A stretch of DNA of 24,002 nt. It comes from DASPJL01 sp035628645. Its GTDB lineage: Bacteria; Bacteroidota; Bacteroidia; Cytophagales; Cyclobacteriaceae. This document shows, one piece after another, positions 16,191 to 24,002 of this stretch. The stretch lies in NCBI GenBank assembly GCA_035628645.1, contig DASPJL010000089.1:1-24002 (forward strand), written 5' to 3'. Each line of letters starts with the position of its first letter. The stretch's first letter is position 1. The position numbers and the translations under genes are program-made. The notes beneath the pieces are model-generated. The model was given only the letters and a program-made list of their open reading frames with translations, had not been told where the DNA came from and did no database searches.

Positions 16191-18368
16191 TTATCGAATC
16201 ATCAGCTTCTGGAACGACACCTTATCAGACATCTTAACCCGAAGGATATATAAGTTATCTTTAAACTCATGATTTATCTTCGAAGTAATTTCCTGGTTTG
16301 CCTCTATATTGCCGGAATAAATCTGCTTCACTGTTCTTCCTGAAAGGTCAATGATATCAATAGTTATCTTATCCGCTTTCTTTGAAATAACTTTTACCTG
16401 TGACTGGTCATTAACCGGATTTGGAAAAATTACTACTTCTGCATCCATTGTTTCAATTCCTGCATCTGCCGAATCAGATCCAATCCTCGCATTTGAGCCA
16501 CCCTTTCCCGGTTTGGAATCTTTATCTTTTCCTTTACCATTGCCATTCTTAGCATTTATAGCTGCAACCTCTACATCACTAGTAATTGAACAACCCAAAG
16601 CATCGGTAACAGTGAGTAAATAGGTAGTGCTTTCTGTAGGACAGACATCAATGCTTTGTGTAGTTTCCCCATTACTCCATTCATACATATAAGGAAATCT
16701 ACCACCTGTTACAGTTCCGGTTAAAACAGCACACCTTTTTTTATCACTATTGCTTTCCGTAAAGACTTCAACATCCTCGCCTGCATCAGCCAAAAGCGGT
16801 TGATTAACTGTAATTTTATGAGAAGCAGTATTGCTGCATCCCTCAGTATTCGTATAGCTATAATTTATTGTATAAGTACCAGCACCTGTTGTCTCCGGAT
16901 AAAAAAAGCCATTTTCAACTCCTGTTCCATAAAAACTTCCACCTTCAGGGCTTCCCGAAAGCGCCAAAGCATTGAAATCGCACAGTACTGATGGTAAATT
17001 AAGTGTTATGACAGGCAATGGATTTTCTTCCAGCGCCACATTTTGTTCTATACGGCAACCTATAACATCCTCAATAACTGATAAATAATTACCTGGTGCT
17101 AAATTTTCGAAAGTAGCCAGACTTTGAAAGGTAACCCCATTATCAATAGAATATTTGTAAGGACCATACCCTCCCTCTGAATTAAGAGTAATCTTGCCGT
17201 TATTACTGCCGGCACACGGTTTGATTGCACTGTAATTTGCTGCAAATCCCATGCAATCCGCTACGGTTATATCAACACTATACCTAGAGTATAGCACTGG
17301 GGAATAATTATCCGCTGCTACAAACTGTACTCTGTAAGTGCCAAGAGTTCCCACGGGAGGAGTCCATGTAAAAGTACCTTTGGCTATGCTGCCCTGAGTA
17401 TGTTGAGAGAAGCTTGCACCAGCTTCAAAAGGCGCTCCATAAGCTGTCAGCGTTACACTTTGATCTTCTGTGTCTGTTGCCTCTACTTCAAATGACAAAG
17501 GCTGCCCTGCTCTGATTAGTTTAGATTGTACCGGAGTAAATACTGACGCTAGGTTATCTATAGGAGGAGTAACTGTAATAATAATTATCCTATCAATATA
17601 TACTCCTGTAAATACACCGTTAATCTTTTCACTCAACCTCATGATCACCTCCCATTGTCCGGCTATAGGATTTTCCCAAAGTATTCTTCCATCCTTTTGA
17701 AGCTGAAAACCACTCTCAATCATTTCATTATATACATCATCGGTTTTTCCGCTTGGTAGTTGGAGAGAAAACTCCTGCTCATGTCCCTCAGGATCTTTAT
17801 AATCCATTTTGTAGTTTAATGGCTGTCCCTCACTAAAATTAAAAATAGGAAAGTCATAAAATTGAGGTGAAGAGTTAGGAGTTGTGGGATCAACATTTAT
17901 TTTCACAAAAATACTAATCGTGTTATGGTCAAAGTTTGAACCATCCCCCATACAACAAACATCATAATTAATTTGTTTTAGACCAGGGGTAGACCAAGTG
18001 ACTGTAAATTTTTGTATATGCTCCACAGTTTCTCCATCCGAAAGCAATGTTTTTGATACTGTTTTTGAGAAACCATATGAAGCTCCTATTCCAAAGCGAG
18101 GATAAAGACTGCTTACTGCATCTTTGTCCCAATATCCATTAACAAAAAAATCATATTTTCCACCTCCTAAATCTGTATATGTAAAATATCCACCTTTAAA
18201 ATGATGACCGGCAACAGCCACAGTGCTCATTAGAAAAAAGAGCAGCAAACTGAAAGCGATACTATAAATTAAAGAATTATTTTTAGCAGTCTTTGGAGAG
18301 GTGGCAACATTAGCTTTTTCTGAAATCGCATAAATTACAGAAAAAACGTTTCGTAAAATTTGCCTCAT
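16191..18368 (-). CDS. SprB-repeat adhesin-like protein with T9SS sorting domain
   Basis: 725 residues. The hydrophobic core of a signal peptide (about 32-50) ends in AVA at 51-53 before GHHF; the 30-residue stretch before it is unusually long, but no later Met leaves a signal intact. Mature domains: an N-terminal region (about 54-160) starting HHFKGGYFTYTDLGGGKYDF, seen in large Bacteroidota surface proteins; a putative Ig/cadherin-like domain (about 275-378, RAGQPLSFEVEATD to YRVQFVAADN); an SprB-type repeat (GGYGPYKYSIDNGVTF to PGNYLSVIEDVIGC); and a PKD/SprB-like unit (GGRFPYMYEWSNGETTQSI to TDALGC). A Gly/Lys linker leads to the type-A T9SS sorting domain from VVIFPNPVNDQ. SprB is the gliding adhesin of Flavobacterium, so adhesion or gliding is plausible. 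Confidence 0.88.
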   Translation of the reverse strand: MRQILRNVFSVIYAISEKANVATSPKTAKNNSLIYSIAFSLLLFFLMSTVAVAGHHFKGGYFTYTDLGGGKYDFFVNGYWDKDAVSSLYPRFGIGASYGFSKTVSKTLLSDGETVEHIQKFTVTWSTPGLKQINYDVCCMGDGSNFDHNTISIFVKINVDPTTPNSSPQFYDFPIFNFSEGQPLNYKMDYKDPEGHEQEFSLQLPSGKTDDVYNEMIESGFQLQKDGRILWENPIAGQWEVIMRLSEKINGVFTGVYIDRIIIITVTPPIDNLASVFTPVQSKLIRAGQPLSFEVEATDTEDQSVTLTAYGAPFEAGASFSQHTQGSIAKGTFTWTPPVGTLGTYRVQFVAADNYSPVLYSRYSVDITVADCMGFAANYSAIKPCAGSNNGKITLNSEGGYGPYKYSIDNGVTFQSLATFENLAPGNYLSVIEDVIGCRIEQNVALEENPLPVITLNLPSVLCDFNALALSGSPEGGSFYGTGVENGFFYPETTGAGTYTINYSYTNTEGCSNTASHKITVNQPLLADAGEDVEVFTESNSDKKRCAVLTGTVTGGRFPYMYEWSNGETTQSIDVCPTESTTYLLTVTDALGCSITSDVEVAAINAKNGNGKGKDKDSKPGKGGSNARIGSDSADAGIETMDAEVVIFPNPVNDQSQVKVISKKADKITIDIIDLSGRTVKQIYSGNIEANQEITSKINHEFKDNLYILRVKMSDKVSFQKLMIR

Positions 18369-18627
18369 GATTATAAATATTTAGGTTCGAGAAAACTCTT
18401 AAGTTCATTTTTATAATATAGCGGCTGAATTCTAACCACAAGGATAGTTGATTAGAAATGGCAAAAAAAGCAGTTTTAATTACTTCTGGTACATGTGTAA
18501 TCATGCAATTGACAAACGGCCAAAAAATTTCGTTACCTCTTTATGCTTTTCAGATAACATTTTTAAATCCAGAATTTTACAGATAGGAATGTAGAGGAAG
18601 CAAGAGGGTTGTCCTTAATTTTTAAAT
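18369..18627. other. Non-coding, AT-rich upstream region of the SprB-like gene
   Basis: With the adjacent hairpin this makes a 300-bp gap without a credible gene. It must hold the promoter for the minus-strand adhesin, yet no exact TAnnTTTG element is visible on that strand. A 64-codon open frame on the minus strand (18310-18504) has no recognisable content and overlaps the adhesin start, so I do not call it. Confidence 0.5.
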
Positions 18628-18666
18628 TGTAGAGACAAGACCTGTATTGTCTCTACAGCAGGTCTT
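18628..18666 (-). terminator. GTAGAGAC hairpin after the VOC gene, with two alternative stems
   Basis: TGTAGAGACAA (18628-18638) and TTGTCTCTACA (18647-18657) make a perfect 11-bp stem with an 8-nt loop. AAGACCTG (18637-18644) and CAGGTCTT (18659-18666) make an overlapping, mutually exclusive 8-bp stem. The element starts 2 bp after the VOC stop on the minus strand, followed by an A/T-rich but not pure-T run. It is probably a terminator built from a dispersed repeat. Confidence 0.55.
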
Positions 18667-18668
18667 AT

Positions 18669-19088
18669 CTACAAAATTTCAAATTGCGGGTTCCAGACAA
18701 TTTCCCATAAATGGCCGTCAGGATCCTGAAAATAACCAGCATAGCCTCCCCAAAATGCATCTGCGGCGGACTTAGTAATAGTTGCACCTGCTTTTTTTGC
18801 TTCCTCCATTACAACATCAACCTCTTCTTTACTGTTAACATTATGTCCAATAGTAAACTCTGTGGCGGAAATACTATGCTGTGGGATTTTAGTATCAAAA
18901 GAAATACTTTTCCTGGGCCAAAGTGCGAGCTTCAATCCGTTTTGTAAATCAAAGAATGCTACCGCCCCGTATTCAAATTCTTTTCCAATTATCCCTTCTG
19001 TATAAAGCCCCAATCCATCTCTATAAAACTGAACGGATCTATCCAAATCCGCTACACCTAATGTTAAAACTGTAATTCTTGGTTTCAT
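18669..19088 (-). CDS. VOC superfamily (glyoxalase/bleomycin-resistance fold) protein
   Basis: 139 residues with the paired beta-alpha-beta-beta-beta modules of the vicinal-oxygen-chelate fold. The first opens TVLTLGVADLDRSVQFYRDGLGL. The second closes WGGYAGYFQDPDGHLWEIVWNP, with the DPDGxxWE signature that supplies metal-ligand Glu. Members include glyoxalases, dioxygenases and resistance proteins; nothing here fixes the substrate, and the usual annotation is VOC family protein. It lies 50 bp downstream of the P-type ATPase on the same strand, separated by a hairpin, so joint transcription is possible but not assured. Confidence 0.92.
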   Translation of the reverse strand: MKPRITVLTLGVADLDRSVQFYRDGLGLYTEGIIGKEFEYGAVAFFDLQNGLKLALWPRKSISFDTKIPQHSISATEFTIGHNVNSKEEVDVVMEEAKKAGATITKSAADAFWGGYAGYFQDPDGHLWEIVWNPQFEIL

Positions 19089-19112
19089 TTTTTTGTCTAA
19101 ATTGATTTAAGG

Positions 19113-19144
19113 AGGTGGAGAGACTGTACATCGGGTCTCTACCT
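19113..19144 (-). terminator. GTAGAGAC-type hairpin overlapping the P-type ATPase stop
   Basis: On the minus strand, AGGTAGAGAC (reverse of 19135-19144) pairs with GTCTCtccACCT (reverse of 19113-19124) around a 10-nt loop. The stem is imperfect, with GAGAC/GTCTC as core. It includes the ATPase stop codon (19139-19141) and lies before the VOC start. It shares the GTAGAGAC arm with the hairpin after the VOC gene. Confidence 0.45.
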
Positions 19145-21691
19145 TTTTTTATTCAGAAATTTCAATATTTCAATACAAAAAACACAACAGAGGGTAACAA
19201 TTAAGATAATACCTATTGCATTCCATTCCAAAGAGGTAGTCTTAAAGATTTCCTGGAGAAACGGGACATAAACAATCAATAATTGCAGAATAACCGTCAG
19301 GATTATAGTTCCCCAAAGGGCAGGATTAGAAAATATTCCAGTGGAAAACATAGAATGATAAACCGAACGTACGGAAAGCGCATTACCTAATTGTACAAAA
19401 CACAATACTGTAAACACCATTGTTTGTTGAGTTTTCACATCATATCCCTGCTGAATAGCCCAAAATTGTGTGAGGATTGATGCCACTGCCATTAAGGTTC
19501 CCGTCAGGAGTATTCTGTAAAACAATCCTCCTGCAAACAAATTTTCTTTCGGCGGACGCGGGGGACGATTCATAATATCTTTCTCTGCCGGTTCGGCTAC
19601 AAGTGCAAGACCTGGCAAACCATCGGTGACCAGATTAATCCAAAGTATATGGATAGGAAGCAATGGAATGGCCAAACCGAGAATGGGTGCAAAGAAAATA
19701 GTGAGGATCTCGGCCAGATTACACGAAAGCACATATAAAATAAATTTTCTAATGTTCTCATAAATCCTTCTCCCTTCCTTTACTGCCTTTACTATAGTGG
19801 CAAAATTATCATCAAGCAGAATCATATCTGCGGCTTCCTTGGATACGTCTGTACCTGTAATTCCCATTGCCACGCCTATGTCTGCCTGTTTCAAAGAGGG
19901 AGCATCATTTACCCCGTCACCTGTCATGGCAACAAATTCTCCATTGTGTTGTAATGATTTTACAATGTTTAATTTTTGTCCCGGAGAAACTCTGGCAAAA
20001 ACAGAAGTGTTTTTTATTTCCTTGTCAAACTCTTCCTCTGAAAGCTTTTCGAGCTCTGCTCCCGTTTTTGTTTCCCCGGATCCGTCCTCCACAATTTGCA
20101 AACGTTCTGCAATGGCATAAGCAGTGAGTTTCTGATCACCTGTTATCATTACCGATTTGATTCCGGCAGTTTTACATTCCCGGATGGCATCAATCACTTC
20201 CTCCCTCGGTGGGTCTATCATTGCCGTAATTCCTAAATAATCCAAATCAACTTCTAATTTTTCATTTATTTCAGCAGGCTTCTGATCAAAAACTTTGTAA
20301 GCAAAAAACAGAACACGTAAGCCTTCTGCCGCCCATTTTTTGTTTGTTTCCAGCAATCCTTGAATCTTATCCTTGTACTTTGGAGACAATACTTCTGTCA
20401 CCTTTGCGGGTGCACCTTTAACAAACAAATACCATTTGCCCTGATGCTCATGTAAAGTGCTCATTCGCATCCTGACAGAATCAAAAGGTTGTTTTGAAGA
20501 AAGGGGAAATTCACCATCTGACTTTTCTTTAGAATTGCCTTCACCCAAAGCATAATTTACTAATGCGGTTTCAGTAGAATCTCCCAACAGCCCTTCATTT
20601 TCAGAAAAACGGACTTCATTATTCAAAATCATGGCATGTCTTAGTAATTGGTCCTGGTCAGGAGCAGCCTCAACCTTTTCTACAGTCATTACATTCTGGG
20701 TGAGGGTACCTGTTTTGTCGCTACAGATGTAGGTCACAGAACCTAAGGTTTCTACGGCTGGCAATTTTCGCATCAATGCTTTCTGATTCACCATTCTTTT
20801 GGCTCCTTGAGCCAGCGCTATGGTAATTACTGCCGGAAGAGCCTCGGGCAAAGCTGCTACCGCTAATGAAAGCGCTGTAAGAAACATCAGGTAAGATGAC
20901 TCACCTCGCAACAGTCCAAAAGCAAAGACCACAATACAAATGATGATCACTATAACCGCAAGCTGTTTACTAAATACGCTAAGCCGCTTTTGAAGTGGGG
21001 TCTGTTGAGATCCTACCTCCAGTAAGGAGGCAATCTTACCAATTTCAGTATTCATTCCAGTGGCTGTTACCACAGCTTTAGCAGAGCCATTGCTCACTGT
21101 AGTTCCTTTAAAAACCATGTTAAGCTGATCCCCCGCGAGAAGATTTTCCTCTTCTATCTCATCGGTAATTTTTTCTATGGAATGGCTTTCACCGGTCAAT
21201 GCAGCTTCTTCCGTTTTTAAAGAATTGGCTTCAATTAACCTGGCATCCGCTGGTACAATATCGCCTGCTTCCAGTAAGATTATATCGCCTGGCACAAGCT
21301 CACTGGCTTCCACCTTCACAGGGTTATTGTCGCGAATTGCCATAGCATTTTGCGCAGTCATTTTTTGCAACATTCTTACAGATTCTTCCGCATTATACTC
21401 CTGGTAAAAACCAACCATGGCATTTCCGATAATGATGGCAAGAATTACATAAGCATCCGTATGCTCCCCTACGACAAATGAAATAATCACTGCAATAATC
21501 AGAATAAAGATCATTACATCTTTAAACTGTGAAAGAAATATAGACAATTTGCTCTTTCTTTTGGCCTCCTTTAAAGTATTCTTTCCAAATTCCTTTTGCA
21601 GAGATTCTACCTCCTCTTTTTTCAAACCAGCAGCAGACGTTTTAAGCCTGTCTATAACTTCTTCTTTAGGGAGTTGATGGAATTCTGCCAT
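19139..21691 (-). CDS. P-type ATPase, Ca2+-transporting (P2A/SERCA-like)
   Basis: 850 residues, full length for the P2 class. Actuator motif TGES at 166-169; phosphorylation motif DKTGTLT with D325; nucleotide-binding KGAP at 425-428; TGD at 517-519 and GDGVND at 591-596. About ten membrane helices. Ion-site residues match SERCA: VAALPEALP in M4 (279-286, Glu283), N658 and E661 in M5 (CNLAE), N686 and D690 in M6 (NLVTDG). Position E908 of SERCA in M8 is Gln here (FVQLGNAL). So site II is intact and site I nearly so, favouring Ca2+ over Na+/K+ or Mn2+, although the last point is inference. The pump exports cation to the periplasm using ATP. It is transcribed away from the arsR-type gene, sharing a 171-bp divergent region. 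Confidence 0.95.
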   Translation of the reverse strand: MAEFHQLPKEEVIDRLKTSAAGLKKEEVESLQKEFGKNTLKEAKRKSKLSIFLSQFKDVMIFILIIAVIISFVVGEHTDAYVILAIIIGNAMVGFYQEYNAEESVRMLQKMTAQNAMAIRDNNPVKVEASELVPGDIILLEAGDIVPADARLIEANSLKTEEAALTGESHSIEKITDEIEEENLLAGDQLNMVFKGTTVSNGSAKAVVTATGMNTEIGKIASLLEVGSQQTPLQKRLSVFSKQLAVIVIIICIVVFAFGLLRGESSYLMFLTALSLAVAALPEALPAVITIALAQGAKRMVNQKALMRKLPAVETLGSVTYICSDKTGTLTQNVMTVEKVEAAPDQDQLLRHAMILNNEVRFSENEGLLGDSTETALVNYALGEGNSKEKSDGEFPLSSKQPFDSVRMRMSTLHEHQGKWYLFVKGAPAKVTEVLSPKYKDKIQGLLETNKKWAAEGLRVLFFAYKVFDQKPAEINEKLEVDLDYLGITAMIDPPREEVIDAIRECKTAGIKSVMITGDQKLTAYAIAERLQIVEDGSGETKTGAELEKLSEEEFDKEIKNTSVFARVSPGQKLNIVKSLQHNGEFVAMTGDGVNDAPSLKQADIGVAMGITGTDVSKEAADMILLDDNFATIVKAVKEGRRIYENIRKFILYVLSCNLAEILTIFFAPILGLAIPLLPIHILWINLVTDGLPGLALVAEPAEKDIMNRPPRPPKENLFAGGLFYRILLTGTLMAVASILTQFWAIQQGYDVKTQQTMVFTVLCFVQLGNALSVRSVYHSMFSTGIFSNPALWGTIILTVILQLLIVYVPFLQEIFKTTSLEWNAIGIILIVTLCCVFCIEILKFLNKKR

Positions 21692-21836
21692 TGTTTTGGA
21701 GGATATATTAATTACAAAAAAATGTTACTTGAAGCTTGACCAATAGTACGACAGGAACTTTTACATAGTTGTTGAGATCCTTCTATTGAGCAGAGCCAGT
21801 TAAATATTTTCAATAAATTAATCACGGATTGAACTT

Positions 21837-21864
21837 ATATTGATGTATTTGCATTTATCAATAT
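21837..21864. promoter_or_regulatory. Probable ArsR-family operator overlapping the arsR-type start
   Basis: ATATTGAT (21837-21844) and ATCAATAT (21857-21864) are perfect inverted repeats; extended to 12 bp each side, 10 of 12 positions pair around a 4-bp centre. Size and AT-richness fit the inverted-repeat operators bound by ArsR/SmtB dimers. TGTATTTG at 21844-21851, a 7/8 match to the -7 consensus, lies inside it, so binding would block transcription of the regulator's own unit. It ends within the annotated ATG. Confidence 0.6.
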
Positions 21865-22159
21865 GTCAGAGGATTTTTCTATGGAATTAAAACAAATCGA
21901 AAAAATTTCAAAGGCATTAGGTGATGTCAACAGACTTAAGATTCTGCATTATATGCACAATCATAAAGGACAGATGGAATGCATGGAAATAGGGAATATT
22001 CTGAATTTAGCCCAGCCTTCTATTAGCCACCATATCAAAAAACTTATTGAATCCGGTTTAATCGAACCTCATAAAGAAGGACGCTATTATTCTTATAAAA
22101 TCAATACAACATTGTGGGAAGAGTTTCAGGAGGCTATTAAATCGTTTACTAAAGCCTAA
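21863..22159 (+). CDS. ArsR/SmtB-family winged-helix repressor
   Basis: 98 residues: ISKALGDVNRLKILHYM opens the wHTH, with recognition helix LAQPSISHHIKKLIESGLI and wing HKEGRYYSYKI. This is the standard ArsR architecture of a DNA-binding dimer. At the place of the classic alpha-3 metal motif (ELCVCDL) it has MECMEIGNIL with a single Cys, so metal sensing of the ArsR type is not supported; the inducer is unknown. ATG 21863 falls inside the inverted repeat. Met7 (ATG 21881) would give a 92-residue protein and leave the operator entirely upstream, and may be the true start. The next gene starts 53 bp downstream on the same strand, so it probably controls the LLM and DsbA-like genes as well as itself. 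Confidence 0.9.
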   Translation: MSEDFSMELKQIEKISKALGDVNRLKILHYMHNHKGQMECMEIGNILNLAQPSISHHIKKLIESGLIEPHKEGRYYSYKINTTLWEEFQEAIKSFTKA

Positions 22160-22212
22160 AATTTTATACTATTCATCGAAACATTTAAATAAGTAGATAC
22201 AAAAGTAATTAT

Positions 22213-23223
22213 ATGGAATTATCAATTGTAGATTTAGCAACAGTTATACCAGGCGAAACAAGGCATGAGGCGTTGTTGCATAGCATTGAAGTTGCTCAAT
22301 TTATTGAAAAACTAGGCTTTAAAAGGATTTGGGTAGCAGAACATCATGGTGCAGGTTCCATAGCTGGCCGGGTTCCTGAAGTATTGATTGCCGCCATTGC
22401 TGCAAATACTTCTACAATAAGGGTAGGTTCTGGATCGGTACTGCTTAATCATTATAGTTCATTTAAAGTGGCAGAGGTCTTTTGCACACTCAATGAACTC
22501 TATCCTGGCCGAATAGATCTAGGAGCTGGAAGGGCAACGACCGGTCCGGTTACAGATTACGCTTTGCAACAGGACAGAAGTAAGCAGTTCAGAAGCGATT
22601 CGAATGAACAAATTATTGAACTGGTCTCCTGGCTCGACAACAGTTTCCCGGAAGATCATCCTTTTTCTCAATCCTCTATAAAAACCATTGACAGTTTGCC
22701 TGAATTACATTTGCTGGGCTCCAGCGGATGGAGTGCTTCTGCGGCTGCTCAGCTTGGAATAAGGTATGTATTTGCAGGTTTTATCAATCAAAATGGTGCA
22801 AAGGACATCATTAATTCCTACCTGAGAAATTTTAAACCATCCGGACTAGCGACAGGAATCACTCATCCGAAAGTAACACTGGCCGTTCATGTAGTGTGTG
22901 CAGATACGGAAGAAGAAGCACGAAAACAGATTGCCCCTGTAACCCTTATGTATCAATATCTTTCCAGAGGAATCCTGGATGTTATGCTTCCTACACCAGA
23001 TGATGCCGTCCGACAATTGGGAGGTCTACCAAAGCTTGAAAGATATTCACCCGGTTCGGGCATTTCACCGAAGTTTATTGCCGGCACTGCCGATCAGGTA
23101 CATGAGCAGTTAATACAACTAAGGAGGGACCTGTCTGCTTATGAAATTATCATACAGGATATGTTTACAGATCATCATGCCAGGTTGCATTCTTATGAGT
23201 TATTGGCCACAATGATCAGGTAG
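22213..23223 (+). CDS. LLM-class (luciferase-like) flavin-dependent oxidoreductase
   Basis: 336 residues, a bacterial-luciferase-like TIM barrel. It has LGFKRIWVAEHHGAGS with the characteristic AEHH, VGSGSVLLNHYSSFKVAE and LYPGRIDLGAGRATTGP. These match the 'luciferase family oxidoreductase, group 1' pattern, proteins that use reduced FMN (F420 in some relatives), often as monooxygenases. The substrate is unknown. No signal peptide, so cytoplasmic. It lies between an ArsR-type regulator and a DsbA-like protein, 53 and 45 bp away on the same strand, so the three probably form a redox-related operon. Confidence 0.93.
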   Translation: MELSIVDLATVIPGETRHEALLHSIEVAQFIEKLGFKRIWVAEHHGAGSIAGRVPEVLIAAIAANTSTIRVGSGSVLLNHYSSFKVAEVFCTLNELYPGRIDLGAGRATTGPVTDYALQQDRSKQFRSDSNEQIIELVSWLDNSFPEDHPFSQSSIKTIDSLPELHLLGSSGWSASAAAQLGIRYVFAGFINQNGAKDIINSYLRNFKPSGLATGITHPKVTLAVHVVCADTEEEARKQIAPVTLMYQYLSRGILDVMLPTPDDAVRQLGGLPKLERYSPGSGISPKFIAGTADQVHEQLIQLRRDLSAYEIIIQDMFTDHHARLHSYELLATMIR

Positions 23224-23268
23224 TCCTAGATTTTTATTCTCTTAAATTTTTAATTAAAAAAACATACT

Positions 23269-23973
23269 ATGAAAGTAAATATTTGGTCGGACATAAGATG
23301 TCCATTTTGCTATACCGGAAAACACAAATTTGAAGCCGCTTTAGAGAAGTTTCCACATAAAGATAAGGTTGAGGTTGTCTGGCACAGCTTTGAGCTTGAC
23401 CCAAACTTAAAAACAAGAACGGACATAAGTATTAATGATTACCTGGCAGAGATAAAAGGCGTGTCCACCGATCATGCAGAGCAGATGAACAATCACGTGA
23501 CACAGGTCGCCAGTGAAATTGGTTTGGATTTCAATATAGAAAAATCCATTGTAGCCAATTCTTTTAACGCACACAGAATTATTCAATTGGCAAAAGCCAA
23601 AGGACTGGGATCCGAAGCGGAAGAGCAGATGTTCAAAGCCCATTTCACCGATGGTAAAAATATTGACGACAAAGAAACTCTTGTACAAATAGCCATTTCC
23701 ATAGGACTAAATGAAAAAGAGGCTAAAGAAGTACTTGCGTCCAATGCTTATGCTGAAGAGGTAAAAAAGGATGAACATAAAGCGCATTCCATAGGGGTAA
23801 GAGGTGTCCCGTTCTTTGTTTTTAACGACAAATATGCCGTTTCGGGAGCCCAGGCGCCAGACACGTTTTTACAAGCTTTGGAAAAGTCGTGGGAGGAATT
23901 TGAAAAAGAGAACAAAAGCAATCCGATCATATTAAATGAGGGAGATTCATGCTCCATCGATGGGAATTGCTGA
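23269..23973 (+). CDS. DsbA-family (FrnE-type) dithiol oxidoreductase
   Basis: 234 residues, a thioredoxin fold with inserted helical domain. It starts KVNIWSDIRCPFCYTGKHKF with CPFC active-site cysteines 11 and 14, and has the cis-Pro region GVRGVPFFVFNDKYAVSGAQ. It closes with a short tail containing two further cysteines (SCSIDGNC). There is no signal peptide, so unlike DsbA proper it acts in the cytoplasm. FrnE-type members are linked to oxidative stress and polyketide biosynthesis in other bacteria. Likely last gene of the arsR - LLM unit. The CxxxxxxC tail is of interest because a C-terminal Cys pair can act as a second redox site in FrnE relatives. Confidence 0.93.
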   Translation: MKVNIWSDIRCPFCYTGKHKFEAALEKFPHKDKVEVVWHSFELDPNLKTRTDISINDYLAEIKGVSTDHAEQMNNHVTQVASEIGLDFNIEKSIVANSFNAHRIIQLAKAKGLGSEAEEQMFKAHFTDGKNIDDKETLVQIAISIGLNEKEAKEVLASNAYAEEVKKDEHKAHSIGVRGVPFFVFNDKYAVSGAQAPDTFLQALEKSWEEFEKENKSNPIILNEGDSCSIDGNC

Positions 23974-23983
23974 TTCTAATGGA

Positions 23984-24002
23984 AAGTTGGAAGTTGGAAG
24001 TC
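23984..24002. repeat. Start of an AAGTTGG tandem repeat, cut by the window end
   Basis: The 7-bp unit AAGTTGG occurs 2.7 times in a row from 23984 to the last base, directly after the DsbA-like gene. It may be the edge of a longer simple repeat or of a dispersed intergenic element; its extent is unseen. Confidence 0.5.

Noticed and set aside
18310..18504. 64-codon minus-strand open frame before the SprB-like gene
   Set aside because: Overlaps the adhesin start, has unremarkable composition and no recognisable motif.

Overview
The window comes from a Bacteroidota genome, probably the Cytophagales/Flavobacteriales range. It is AT-rich and its starts lack Shine-Dalgarno sequences. Three secreted proteins carry C-terminal type IX secretion (T9SS) sorting domains, one of them with SprB-type adhesin repeats. 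One promoter element matches the Bacteroidota -7 consensus TAnnTTTG exactly. I cannot name the genus.

Left part (1-9553), all on +: the end of what looks like the accessory/cargo side of an extracellular contractile injection system (eCIS, the Afp/PVC/MAC group). It holds three DUF4157 proteins, each with an intact HELTH zinc motif and a different C-terminal half. The first is cut by the left edge. The second is a 1258-residue multidomain protein with peptidoglycan-binding-like and OmpA-like segments and a triple repeat. The third carries a second HExxH motif. Between the second and third sit a small cupin and a vanadium-haloperoxidase-type PAP2 protein without a signal peptide. The block ends with a AAA+ ATPase whose N-terminal domain (LAPHxxPDLFDR, GFLPTGET) is the type found with eCIS. 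No sheath, tube, baseplate or spike gene lies in the window; if the interpretation holds they should be to the left.

Middle (9554-18627): an unrecognised helical, TPR-like protein just beyond the ATPase, then a 471-bp non-coding gap. Next come a T9SS-exported beta-rich surface protein, a stand-alone response-regulator receiver with a perfect -7 box, and two more T9SS-sorted surface proteins on the minus strand.

Right part (18628-24002): ordinary housekeeping and stress genes. On the minus strand are a Ca2+-type P-type ATPase and a VOC/glyoxalase-fold protein, each followed by a GTAGAGAC hairpin. Divergently, on +, runs a probable arsR - LLM flavin oxidoreductase - DsbA/FrnE-type dithiol oxidoreductase unit. 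A 28-bp inverted repeat overlaps the arsR start and is probably its operator. The last bases enter a short AAGTTGG tandem repeat. I see no tRNA, rRNA, CRISPR array, transposase or IS end.
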